From the NCBI RefSeq assembly GCF_001191005.1, contig NZ_CP012201.1:124001-188000 (forward strand): 64,000 bases of DNA, in the 5' to 3' direction. Shown piece by piece: positions 52,327 to 61,816 of the stretch (its first letter is position 1; every line of letters starts with the position of its first letter). The position numbers and the translations under genes are program-made. Source of the DNA: Massilia sp. NR 4-1. GTDB lineage: Bacteria > Pseudomonadota > Gammaproteobacteria > Burkholderiales > Burkholderiaceae_D. A model generated the notes under the pieces. The model did not search any database. It had not been told where the DNA came from and worked only from the letters and a program-made list of their open reading frames with translations.

Positions 52327-52515
52327 CGCTTGAGGGCCGGTTTTGCGCGCTTTGCGCGGTTTTCGGGCCATTTTTGCGTACCGGAGAACGTTTTGGATGG
52401 AACCGGCCTGGCGCAGGACGCCGCCAGGCGGCGGCCAATTGTATCGGCCTTGAAGCATTTGCCCGAAGGCCCTGTGCTAGAGTCATTCAACACTCTGACC
52501 CAGCAAGGACATGCG

Positions 52516-53943
52516 ATGGATGCGCAACCGAACACCTCTCCAGCCCCCCAATCGCGCCGCCGCAAATGGCTGGGCGCCGTTATCGCAGTGGCGGCCATGG
52601 CGGGGCTGGGTGGTCTGGCCTGGCATCTGACGCATAAGGCGCCGGAAGGGGCGGGGCAGGGCGGGCCGGGTGCTCCCGGTGTTGGCGGACCTGGAGGCGC
52701 AGCGGGTGGCGCGGGCGGCGCCGGACGTGGTTCCGGTCGCGGCGGCCGGGGTGGCCCAGCCAGCACCGTGGGCGTGGCCACGGCCGAGAAGGCCGACATT
52801 CCCGTCGTGCTGGAGGCGCTTGGTACGGTGTCGGCGGCGGCCACCACCACCGTGCGGCCCCAGGTTTCGGGCATCCTGCAGAAAGTGCTGTTCAAGGAAG
52901 GGCAGATGGTCAAGGCGGGCCAGGTGCTGGCCCAGATCGATCCGCGCCAGTTCGAATTGTCGCTGATGCAGGCCAGCGGCCAGCGCCAGCGCGATGAAGC
53001 CCAGCTGGAAAACGCCCGCCTGACGCTGGAACGCTACCGCACCCTGCTGGCCCAGGACTCGATCGCGCGCCAGGACGTGGATACGCAAGCGGCCCTGGTG
53101 CGCCAGCTGGAAGGCACGGTGATGACGGACAAGGCGGCCGAAGGCACGGCGCGCCTGAACCTGGGCTACACCAAGGTGGTGGCGCCGATCAGCGGGCGTG
53201 TCGGCCTGCGCGTGGTCGATGTCGGCAATCTGGTCGGGTCGGGCGATGCCAATGGCATCGCCGTCATCACCCAGGTTTCACCCATCGACGTGGAATTTGC
53301 CGTGCCCCAGGATCAGGTGCCCGAGGTGATCGCCCGCACCAACGAAGGTGCCGTGCTGCCTGCGCTGGCGCTGGACCGCACCCGTAGTATCACGCTGGAG
53401 CAGGGGCGCTTTGCGGCGCTGGATAATCAGGTGAACACGCAGACCGGCACGGTGATGGCGAAAGCGCGTTTCGAAAACGCCAAGATGGCGCTCTTCCCCA
53501 GTCAGTTCGTCAACGTGCGCCTGGAGCTGCGCACCGTCAAGGATGCGGTCATGGTGCCGGTGACGGCGCTGCGCCATGGCTCGACCGGCGATTTCGTGTA
53601 TGTGCTGAACCAGGACAAGACCGTTGCGTTGCGTCCCGTCACGCGCGGCCAGGCCACGGTGGACAAGGTGCAGATCAAAACCGGCGTGCAGGCGGGCGAA
53701 CAGGTCATCACCGAAGGCGCCGACCGTTTGAAAGACGGCGCCCGCGTTACCTTGCCGGGAGAGCGGGGCGGCAAAGGGGCCGGCACCGGCGGCCAGGCGG
53801 GTGAAGGCGGGGAGGGGCCTCGCCGCCATCGCAGGCAGGCCGAGGATGCACCGGCGGCCTCCACGCCGGCACCCGCGGCGCCTGGCGAGGAGCGCAAGCG
53901 GCGCGACGGCGCCGCCCAGCAACCGGGAGGCGGCGCGCGATGA
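52516..53943 (+). CDS. mdtA: RND efflux periplasmic adaptor, MdtA-like
   Basis: 475-residue membrane-fusion protein. A membrane anchor (about 18-37) is followed by an unusual Gly-rich run (about 48-82), then lipoyl and alpha-hairpin domains (VRPQVSGILQKVLFKEGQMV, ARLTLERYRTLLAQDSIARQ) and beta-barrel. The C-terminal 60 residues are another Gly/Arg/Ala/Pro-rich extension. The start at 52516 follows AAGGA; the longer frame enters the sppA terminator. Overlaps the next gene by 4 bases. Confidence 0.92.
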   Translation: MDAQPNTSPAPQSRRRKWLGAVIAVAAMAGLGGLAWHLTHKAPEGAGQGGPGAPGVGGPGGAAGGAGGAGRGSGRGGRGGPASTVGVATAEKADIPVVLEALGTVSAAATTTVRPQVSGILQKVLFKEGQMVKAGQVLAQIDPRQFELSLMQASGQRQRDEAQLENARLTLERYRTLLAQDSIARQDVDTQAALVRQLEGTVMTDKAAEGTARLNLGYTKVVAPISGRVGLRVVDVGNLVGSGDANGIAVITQVSPIDVEFAVPQDQVPEVIARTNEGAVLPALALDRTRSITLEQGRFAALDNQVNTQTGTVMAKARFENAKMALFPSQFVNVRLELRTVKDAVMVPVTALRHGSTGDFVYVLNQDKTVALRPVTRGQATVDKVQIKTGVQAGEQVITEGADRLKDGARVTLPGERGGKGAGTGGQAGEGGEGPRRHRRQAEDAPAASTPAPAAPGEERKRRDGAAQQPGGGAR

Positions 53944-56900
53944 GCCCCTCGGCGCCATTCATCCAGCGTCCGGTGGCGACTTCGCTGCTGATGCTGGCCA
54001 TCGTGCTGGCGGGACTGGTCGGCTTCAAGCTGCTGCCCTTGTCGGCGCTGCCCCAGGTCGACTTTCCGACTATCCAGGTGCAGACCCTGTATCCCGGCGC
54101 CAGTCCCGAAGTCATGGGCCAGACCGTGACCGCGCCGCTGGAGCGCCAGTTCGGCCAGATGTCGGGCTTGCAGCGCATGAGTTCCACCAGCGCGGCGGGC
54201 GTTTCCATCATCACCCTGCAATTCAGCCTGGGCCAGACGCTCGACGTGGCGGAGCAGGAAGTGCAGGCCGCCATCAACGCGGGCGGTTCGCTGCTGCCCG
54301 CCGACCTGCCCGCGCCGCCGGTCTACGCCAAGGTCAATCCGGCCGACGCGCCCGTGCTGACCTTGGCCATCACTTCAGCTACGATGCCGCTGACCGAGGT
54401 GCAGAACATCGTCAACACCCGGCTGGCGCTGAAAATCTCCCAGGTCAATGGCGTCGGCCTGATCACGCTGAGCGGCGGCCAGCGCCCCGCCGTGCGCATC
54501 CAGGCCGACACGCTGGCGCTGGCGTCCTATGGCTTGGGACTGGACACTCTGCGCAGCGCCATTTCCGCCGCCAACGCGAATAGCGCCAAGGGCAGCTTCG
54601 ACGGTCCCACGCGCTCGTTCACCATCAACGCCAACGACCAGCTGTTGACCGCCGACGATTACAAAAACCTGATCGTGGCCTTCAAGAACGGCGCGCCGGT
54701 GCGCCTGTCGAACGTGGCGCAGGTGGTGGACAGCGCCGAAAACGTCAAGCTGGGTGCCTGGTCCGGCCTGAAACCCGCCATCATCCTGAATGTGCAGCGC
54801 CAGCCCGGCGCGAATGTGATCGCCACCGTGGATGCGATCAAGGAGCGCCTGCCCGAGCTGCAGGCCGGCCTGCCCGGCGCGCTGCGCGTCGATGTGCTGA
54901 GCGACCGCACCAACGGCATCCGCGCCTCGGTCGAGCATGTGGAGATGGAACTGGTGCTGGCCGTGGTGCTGGTGGTGCTGGTGATCTTCGCCTTCCTGCA
55001 TAGCCTGCGCGCCACCGTGATCGCCAGCCTGGCCGTACCGATTTCGCTGATCGGCACCTGCGGCCTGATGTACCTGCTGGGCTACAGCCTGAATAATCTG
55101 AGCCTGATGGCGCTCACTATCGCCACCGGTTTCGTGGTGGACGACGCCATCGTCATGATCGAGAACATCGCCCGCTATATCGAGGAGGGCGAGACGCCGA
55201 TGGCCGCCGCGCTCAAAGGCGCGCAGCAGATCGGCTTTACCATCATCTCGCTGACGGTATCGCTGATCGCCGTGCTGATTCCGCTGCTGTTCATGGGCGA
55301 TGTGGTGGGGCGGCTGTTCCGCGAATTCGCCGTCACGCTATCGATCACTATCCTGATTTCGGCCGTGGTGTCGCTGACCCTGGTGCCGATGATGGCGGGC
55401 CGCTGGCTGCGCAGCCATGCCGGCGATGCACCGGGCAGCGCCGGCGCGCGCATCCAGCGCGTGATGGACCAGGTGATCCACCGCTACGACCTGTCCCTGC
55501 AATGGGTCTTGCAGCGGCAGGGATTGACCCTGCTGGTGGCGCTGGCGACGCTGGCGTTGACGGTGCTGCTCTACATCTATATCCCCAAAGGCTTGTTCCC
55601 GACGCAGGACACGGGGCAGCTGCAGGCGCGCATCGAAACGGCGCAAGCCGTTTCCTACAGCCGCATGGCCGAGCTGCAGCAGGCCGCTGCCAAGGCGATT
55701 CTGGAAGACCCTGACGTGGAATCCCTGAGTTCACTGGTGGGCGTGGACGCGGCCAACAACACCATGCTGCACACCGGCCGCATGCTGATCAACCTGAAAC
55801 GCGAGCGCGGCAATCAGGCCGACACCATGGAACGCCTGAAGCGCAGGGCAGGGACGGTGGCCGGCGTGCAGATTTACCTGCAACCGACCCAGGACCTGAC
55901 CATCGACGCCGAATCCGGCCCCACCCAGTACCGCGTCTCGCTGGAAGGCGCGGACAACGCCACGGTTTCGCAATGGGCCGGCAAGCTGGCCGCGCAGATG
56001 CAGAAGAAGGCGCAGCTGCGCAATGTGGTGTCCGACGCCGGCGCAACCGGAGCGGCCGCCTATATCGCCATCGACCGCGACACGGCCTCGCGCCTGTCCG
56101 TTACCGCCGCCGCCATCGACGACGCCTTGTACAGCGCGTTCGGCCAGCGCATCGTCTCCACCATCTTCACCGAAACCAACCAGTACCGTGTGATCCTGGA
56201 GGCGCAGCCGGGCATTCTCAGCACGCCTGAGTCGCTGGGCAATCTGCAGATCCGCACCGGCAGCGGCAAGCCCACGCCCTTGTCGGCCATCGCCACCATC
56301 ACCGAAAAGCCCGCGCCGCTGCAGATCACCCATGTGGCCCAATACCCGGCCACCACCATCGGCTTCGATACCGCGCCCGGCGTGGCACTCGGCAAATCGG
56401 TGGATGCGATTCGCGCGGCGGCGCAGGATATCGGTTTGCCGTCCGCTGTGTCGCTGACCTTCCTCGGTGCGGCGGGCGCCTACCAGGCCTCGCTGACCAA
56501 CCAGCTCTGGCTGATCCTAGCGGCCGTGGTCTGCGTTTATATCGTGCTGGGCGTGCTGTACGAGAGTTATATCCATCCGCTGACCATTCTCTCCACCTTG
56601 CCCTCGGCGGGCGTGGGCGCCTTGCTGGCGCTGCTGCTGAGCGGCCAGGATCTGGGAGTGATCGGCATTATCGGCATCATCCTGCTGATCGGCATCGTAA
56701 AGAAAAACGCCATCATGATGATCGACTTCGCCATCGAGGCCGAGCGCGACGAAGGCAAGCCTCCGCGCGAAGCCATCCACCAGGCGGCGCTGCTGCGCTT
56801 CCGTCCGATCCTGATGACGACCCTGGCCGCCTTGTTCGCCGCCGTGCCGCTGATGCTGGGCTGGGGTGAGGGCGCCGAACTGCGCCGCCCCCTGGGCCTG

Positions 56901-57038
56901 GCCATTTTCGGCGGCTTGATCGTGAGCCAGATGCTGACCCTGTACACCACGCCGGTGATTTACCTGGCTTTCGACCGGCTGGGCCGGCGCTGGGGCGCCA
57001 AGCGCAGCGAGGCGACGGCTGGAGCGGTCCTGCCATGA
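53940..57038 (+). CDS. mdtB: RND efflux pump subunit, MdtB-like
   Basis: 1032-residue inner-membrane pump, 12 helices with two large periplasmic loops. FIQRPVATSLLMLAIVLAG begins helix 1; the proton-relay aspartates are in GFVVDDAIVMIENIARY (helix 4); the C-terminal RPILMTTLAALFAAVPLMLG is intact. In the known system MdtB and MdtC form a heterotrimer with MdtA and an outer-membrane channel. Overlaps the following gene by 4 bases. Confidence 0.95.
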   Translation: MSPSAPFIQRPVATSLLMLAIVLAGLVGFKLLPLSALPQVDFPTIQVQTLYPGASPEVMGQTVTAPLERQFGQMSGLQRMSSTSAAGVSIITLQFSLGQTLDVAEQEVQAAINAGGSLLPADLPAPPVYAKVNPADAPVLTLAITSATMPLTEVQNIVNTRLALKISQVNGVGLITLSGGQRPAVRIQADTLALASYGLGLDTLRSAISAANANSAKGSFDGPTRSFTINANDQLLTADDYKNLIVAFKNGAPVRLSNVAQVVDSAENVKLGAWSGLKPAIILNVQRQPGANVIATVDAIKERLPELQAGLPGALRVDVLSDRTNGIRASVEHVEMELVLAVVLVVLVIFAFLHSLRATVIASLAVPISLIGTCGLMYLLGYSLNNLSLMALTIATGFVVDDAIVMIENIARYIEEGETPMAAALKGAQQIGFTIISLTVSLIAVLIPLLFMGDVVGRLFREFAVTLSITILISAVVSLTLVPMMAGRWLRSHAGDAPGSAGARIQRVMDQVIHRYDLSLQWVLQRQGLTLLVALATLALTVLLYIYIPKGLFPTQDTGQLQARIETAQAVSYSRMAELQQAAAKAILEDPDVESLSSLVGVDAANNTMLHTGRMLINLKRERGNQADTMERLKRRAGTVAGVQIYLQPTQDLTIDAESGPTQYRVSLEGADNATVSQWAGKLAAQMQKKAQLRNVVSDAGATGAAAYIAIDRDTASRLSVTAAAIDDALYSAFGQRIVSTIFTETNQYRVILEAQPGILSTPESLGNLQIRTGSGKPTPLSAIATITEKPAPLQITHVAQYPATTIGFDTAPGVALGKSVDAIRAAAQDIGLPSAVSLTFLGAAGAYQASLTNQLWLILAAVVCVYIVLGVLYESYIHPLTILSTLPSAGVGALLALLLSGQDLGVIGIIGIILLIGIVKKNAIMMIDFAIEAERDEGKPPREAIHQAALLRFRPILMTTLAALFAAVPLMLGWGEGAELRRPLGLAIFGGLIVSQMLTLYTTPVIYLAFDRLGRRWGAKRSEATAGAVLP

Positions 57039-60000
57039 ACCTCTCCGAACCATTCGTCCGCCGGCCCATCGCCACGGTGCTGCTGACGATAGGGCTGGCG
57101 CTGGCGGGCATTGCCGCCTTCTTTGTGCTGCCGGTATCGCCGCTGCCGCAGGTGGATTATCCATCGATCTCGGTCAGCGCCAATCTGCCCGGCGCCAGCC
57201 CGGACACCATGGCCAGCAGCGTCGCCACACCGCTGGAACGCAGGCTGGGCGTGATCGCGGGCGTCAATGAAATGACTTCGTCCTCGGGCAACGGCTCCAC
57301 CCGCGTCAACCTGCAATTCGACTTGAACCGCAAGATCGATTCGGCGGCGCGCGAGGTGCAGGCGGCCATCAACGCCAGCCGTGCCGACCTGCCGGCCACA
57401 TTGCGCAGCAATCCCACCTACCGCAAGGCCAATCCCTCCGACGCACCGGTCATCATCCTGGCGCTGACATCGCCCACGCGCAGCCCCGGCCAGATTTACG
57501 AGGCGGTATCGAATATCGTGCAGCAGAAGCTGGCCCAGGTGAAAGGCGTGGGCGATGTGGAAATCGGCGGCGGTTCGCTGCCCGCCGTGCGCGTCGAGCT
57601 GCTGCCCTATGCGTTGAACCGCTACGGCGTGTCGATGGAAGACGTGCGGGCCGCCATCCAGGCCACCAATGCCAACCGGCCCAAGGGCGCCATCGAGAGC
57701 GAAGGACGGCGGCTGCAGATCTATTCCGCGCCCAGCACCGCCAGCGGCGGCCGCAGCGCCGCCGACTACCGCGACCTGGTGATCGCCTGGCGCGACGGCG
57801 CCTCCATCCGCCTGCGCGACGTGGCCGAAGTGCTGGACGGGGCGGAAAACAAGAATACCCTTGGCTTGTACAACGGCGACCCTGCCGTGATCGTGCTGGT
57901 CACGCGCCAGCCGGGCGCCAACGTGATCGAAACCGTGGACGGCGTGCGCGCCCTGCTGCCGCAGCTGCAGGCCCAGTTGCCGCAGGACGTGAAGCTGCAG
58001 GTGGCTTCGGACAGCACCAATTCCATCCGCTCCTCGCTGCACGAAATCGAATTCACGCTGCTGATCTCCATCGTGCTGGTGGTGCTGGTGGTCAGCGCCT
58101 TCCTGCGCAGCGCCCGCGCCACCATCGTGCCGGCGGTGGCGACTATCGTTTCGCTGCTGGGCACTTTCGGCGTCATGTATCTGCTGGGTTTCAGCCTGAA
58201 TAATCTGAGCCTGATGGCGCTGACCGTGGCGACGGGCTTCGTGGTCGATGACGCCATCGTGGTGCTGGAAAATACTTCGCGCCATATCGAAGCGGGCATG
58301 GACCGCTTCAAGGCCGCCTTGCTGGGCGCGCGCGAGGTGGGCTTCACCGTCCTGTCCATCAGCCTGTCGCTGGTGGCCGTATTCATCCCGCTGCTGTTCA
58401 TGGGCGGGCAGGTGGGAAGGCTGTTCCGCGAATTCGCCGTCACGTTGTCGGCGGCGGTGCTGATCTCCCTGCTGATTTCGCTGACCACCACGCCCATGAT
58501 GTGCGCCTGGCTGCTCAAGCCTGGGCAGGAAAGCAAGCCGCCTGGCATGGTCTCGCGTTTCTTCGAACGCCAGTTCGGCCATGTGCTCAAGGCTTACGAG
58601 CATTCGCTGGATTGGGCGCTGTCCAGCGTCTGGCTGGTGATGGCGATCCTGGTCTTTGTGGTGGGCCTGAACGTGTATCTGTTCTCGGCCGCGCCCAAAG
58701 GTTTTTTCCCGCAGCAGGATACGGGCCAGATCAATGGCGGCATCCGGGCCGACCAGAGCATCTCCTTCCAGGCCATGCAGCAGAAGCTGCGCCAGCTGGT
58801 TGGCATCATCAAGCGCGACCCGGCGGTGGCGACGGTGGTGGGCTTCACCGGCGGCGGCAGGGCAGGGGGCGGCTTCATGTTCGTCAATCTCAAACCTGCA
58901 TCGGAGCGTACCGAAACCGGACAGCAGGTGATTGCGCGCCTGCGGCCGCAGCTGGCCAAGGTGACGGGCGTGTCGCTCTTCCTCAACACGGTGCAGGATT
59001 TGCGCATGGGCGGACGGCAAAGCAATTCCACCTACCAGTACACGCTGAAAAGCGACAACCGCGCCGACCTGAAAAACTGGGCCGCGCGCCTGGCCGATGC
59101 GATGAAGCAGCAGAAAGCACTGATCGATGTGGATACCGACCAGGCGGACAACGGTGTCGAGACTTTCGTCACCATCGATAAGGACACCGTGGCGCGCTTC
59201 GGCATGACGGTGCGCGATGTGGACAATGCGCTGTACAACGCCTTCGGCCAGCGCCAGGTCGCCACCATTTACGATGAGCTGAACCAGTACAAGGTGGTGA
59301 TGGAAGTGGCACCCGAATATGCGCAAAGCCCGGAAGCGCTGAAGGATGTGCATGTGGCGGCGCGCGCAACGGCCGGCACGGCGCCATCCGCCGGTGCCGC
59401 CGGTACGGCTTCGGGCTCCGCCGCGACGGTGGCCATTTCCAGCAACGCCAGCGCGAACAATACCTCGGCCCTGCGCGATGCGGCCACCGGTTCGGCGCTG
59501 AGCGGCGCGCCCAGCGCCATGGTGCCGCTGACGGGCATAGCGCGCTTTTCCGAAAGCGCCACGCCGGCCTCGGTCAACCATCAGGATGGCGAGCTGGCCA
59601 CCACCATCTCCTTCAACCTGGCCGATGGTTTCAGCCTGAGCCAGGCGCAGGAAGCGGTGAAGCAGGCCGAGGCCGATATCGCCATGCCGAACAATGTGCG
59701 CGGCAGCTTCCAGGGCACGGCGCGCAGCGCCCAGGAGTCGAACAAGCAGCAGCCTTTGCTGATCCTGGCCGCGATTGTGGTGATCTACATCGTGCTGGGC
59801 ATTCTGTATGAAAGCCTGGTGCATCCGGTGACTGTCTTGTCCACCTTGCCCTCGGCGGGTGTGGGCGCGGTGCTGGCGCTCCTGATGTTCAATATGGAGT
59901 TCTCCATCATTGCCTTGATCGGCGTCTTCCTGCTGATTGGCATCGTCAAGAAGAACGCCATCCTGATTATCGACTTCGCGCTGGAAGCGGAACGCGCGCG

Positions 60001-60307
60001 CGGCCTGACGTCGGTGCAGGCGGTGCGCGAAGCCTGCCTGCTGCGCTTCCGCCCCATCCTGATGACGACCTTGGCCGCCGCCCTCGGCGCGCTGCCGCTG
60101 GCCATCGGCTTCGGCGAAGGCTCCGAGCTGCGCCAGCCGCTCGGCATCGCCATCATCGGCGGCCTGATCGCCAGCCAGCTTCTGACCCTGCTGACCACAC
60201 CCGTGGTCTATATCCTGATGGACCGCCTGCGCGCGCGCGGTCCGAATGAACGGCACTTGAGCCGCACCGGCGGCGCGCAGGCAACTGCCGCGCCGATTAC
60301 GCCATGA
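57035..60307 (+). CDS. mdtC: RND efflux pump subunit, MdtC-like
   Basis: 1090-residue second pump subunit, about 60 residues longer than usual. FVRRPIATVLLTIGLALAG opens helix 1, and GFVVDDAIVVLENTSRH carries the proton-relay aspartates. The extra length includes an Ala/Ser/Thr/Gly-rich insert at about 778-828 in the second periplasmic part. Overlaps the outer-membrane lipoprotein gene by 4 bases. Confidence 0.95.
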   Translation: MNLSEPFVRRPIATVLLTIGLALAGIAAFFVLPVSPLPQVDYPSISVSANLPGASPDTMASSVATPLERRLGVIAGVNEMTSSSGNGSTRVNLQFDLNRKIDSAAREVQAAINASRADLPATLRSNPTYRKANPSDAPVIILALTSPTRSPGQIYEAVSNIVQQKLAQVKGVGDVEIGGGSLPAVRVELLPYALNRYGVSMEDVRAAIQATNANRPKGAIESEGRRLQIYSAPSTASGGRSAADYRDLVIAWRDGASIRLRDVAEVLDGAENKNTLGLYNGDPAVIVLVTRQPGANVIETVDGVRALLPQLQAQLPQDVKLQVASDSTNSIRSSLHEIEFTLLISIVLVVLVVSAFLRSARATIVPAVATIVSLLGTFGVMYLLGFSLNNLSLMALTVATGFVVDDAIVVLENTSRHIEAGMDRFKAALLGAREVGFTVLSISLSLVAVFIPLLFMGGQVGRLFREFAVTLSAAVLISLLISLTTTPMMCAWLLKPGQESKPPGMVSRFFERQFGHVLKAYEHSLDWALSSVWLVMAILVFVVGLNVYLFSAAPKGFFPQQDTGQINGGIRADQSISFQAMQQKLRQLVGIIKRDPAVATVVGFTGGGRAGGGFMFVNLKPASERTETGQQVIARLRPQLAKVTGVSLFLNTVQDLRMGGRQSNSTYQYTLKSDNRADLKNWAARLADAMKQQKALIDVDTDQADNGVETFVTIDKDTVARFGMTVRDVDNALYNAFGQRQVATIYDELNQYKVVMEVAPEYAQSPEALKDVHVAARATAGTAPSAGAAGTASGSAATVAISSNASANNTSALRDAATGSALSGAPSAMVPLTGIARFSESATPASVNHQDGELATTISFNLADGFSLSQAQEAVKQAEADIAMPNNVRGSFQGTARSAQESNKQQPLLILAAIVVIYIVLGILYESLVHPVTVLSTLPSAGVGAVLALLMFNMEFSIIALIGVFLLIGIVKKNAILIIDFALEAERARGLTSVQAVREACLLRFRPILMTTLAAALGALPLAIGFGEGSELRQPLGIAIIGGLIASQLLTLLTTPVVYILMDRLRARGPNERHLSRTGGAQATAAPITP

Positions 60308-61701
60308 CTCCAAAGATGAAACAGACCTTGCGCCTGCTGCCGCTGGCCGTCTCCCTGCTGGCCGGTTGCGCCGTTGGACCCGCCTATCAAACGCCCGCCA
60401 CGCCGCTGCCGGCGCACTTCAAGGAAGCCGAAGGCTGGCAGCCTGCCGCCCCGGCCGATGCGCTGGAACGCGGTCCCTGGTGGACGCTGTTCGGCGATCC
60501 CGTGCTGAACGAACTGGCCGCCAGCGTGGAAGTGTCGAACCAGAATGTGGCGGCGGCCGTGGCCCGCTATGCGCAGGCACGTGCCATCGTGGCCGAGCAG
60601 CGCGCCGCGCTGTTCCCGGTCTTGAACCTGACGGGCAGCGCCGACCGCTCCGGTGGCGAAGGTGCGGCGCGCACCGGCAACCAGTACCGCGCCAGCATCG
60701 GCGGCAGCTGGGAACCGGACATCTGGGGACGCCTACGCGCCGGCGCCGGCGGCGCGGCCGCAAGTGCCCAGGCCAGCGCCGCCGACCTGGCATCGGCCCG
60801 CCTGTCGGCGCAGGGCGAGCTGGCCCTCAACTATATTGCGCTGCGCCAGGCCGACTACCAGATGCAGCTGCTGGACACCACGGTGGCCGGCTATGAACGC
60901 GTGCTGGAAATCACGCGTAACCGTTTCGCGGCCGGTATTGCCGGCCATGCCGATGTCTTGCAGGCCGAAACCCAGCTCGCCAATGCCCGCGCCGACCGCC
61001 TTGGCGTGCAACGCCAGCGCGCCCAGCTTGAACACGCCATCGCCGTTTTGCTGGGCAAGGCGCCAGCCGATTTCGCGCTGGCCGCCGCTGCGCCGCAACT
61101 GGCCGTGCCGGAAGTGCCGCCCGGCGTGCCATCCACGCTGCTGCAGCGCCGTCCCGACATTGCCGCCGCCGAACGGCGCGTGGCGGCGGCCAATGAGCAG
61201 ATCGGCATTGCGCGCGCGGCTTATTTTCCCAGCCTGGACTTGAGCGCCTCCTACGGTTTTGGCGCCAGCAAGGCAGCGGGCCTGTTCAATGCGTCAAACA
61301 GCCTGTGGTCCTTGGGGCTGTCGGCGGCGCAGACCCTGTTCAATGCCGGCGCCACCGGCGCCCGCGTCGACCAGGCCAGGGCCGGGCACGATCTGGCCGT
61401 GGCCCAGTACCGGCAAAGCGTGCTGGCCGCCATGGCCGATGTTGAGGACCAGCTGACCGCCACGCGCGTGCTGGCCGAGCAGCAGGAGCTGCGCCGCCGC
61501 GCCTCGCAGGCGGCCGACCAGGTCGAACAGCAGCTATTGAACCGCTACCGCGCCGGCCAGGTCGGCTATACCGAAGTGGTCACGGCCCAGGTCAGCGCCC
61601 TCAACGCGCGCCGCGCCCTGGCCCAGGTGCAGGCCGACCGCCAGACCGCCGCCGTGGCTTTGATCCAGGCCTTGGGCGGCGGCTGGCGCAACGCGCCATA
61701 A
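60304..61701 (+). CDS. outer-membrane efflux lipoprotein, NodT/OprM type
   Basis: 465 residues. Signal peptide with lipobox LLAGC (cysteine near residue 22), then two OEP halves; PWWTLFGDPVLNELAASVEV and VLQAETQLANARADRLGVQR are typical of TolC-like lipoprotein channels. It completes the MdtABC pump as outer-membrane exit duct. Last gene of the four-gene operon. Confidence 0.93.
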   Translation: MTPKMKQTLRLLPLAVSLLAGCAVGPAYQTPATPLPAHFKEAEGWQPAAPADALERGPWWTLFGDPVLNELAASVEVSNQNVAAAVARYAQARAIVAEQRAALFPVLNLTGSADRSGGEGAARTGNQYRASIGGSWEPDIWGRLRAGAGGAAASAQASAADLASARLSAQGELALNYIALRQADYQMQLLDTTVAGYERVLEITRNRFAAGIAGHADVLQAETQLANARADRLGVQRQRAQLEHAIAVLLGKAPADFALAAAAPQLAVPEVPPGVPSTLLQRRPDIAAAERRVAAANEQIGIARAAYFPSLDLSASYGFGASKAAGLFNASNSLWSLGLSAAQTLFNAGATGARVDQARAGHDLAVAQYRQSVLAAMADVEDQLTATRVLAEQQELRRRASQAADQVEQQLLNRYRAGQVGYTEVVTAQVSALNARRALAQVQADRQTAAVALIQALGGGWRNAP

Positions 61702-61816
61702 AGGGCAGAGCGCCACAGGAACGCTCTTGTATAATCGGGGCTTCCATGTGCAATGCGCAAACGCGCCACGCATGGAAACTCTCCCGTGACAGGGCCTTTC
61801 CATCAACCAGATTACA

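Noticed and set aside
56960..60313. 1117-codon open frame on the - strand opposite mdtC
   Set aside because: Same antisense effect. The + strand encodes a complete RND pump with conserved helices, and the antisense product has no recognisable fold.
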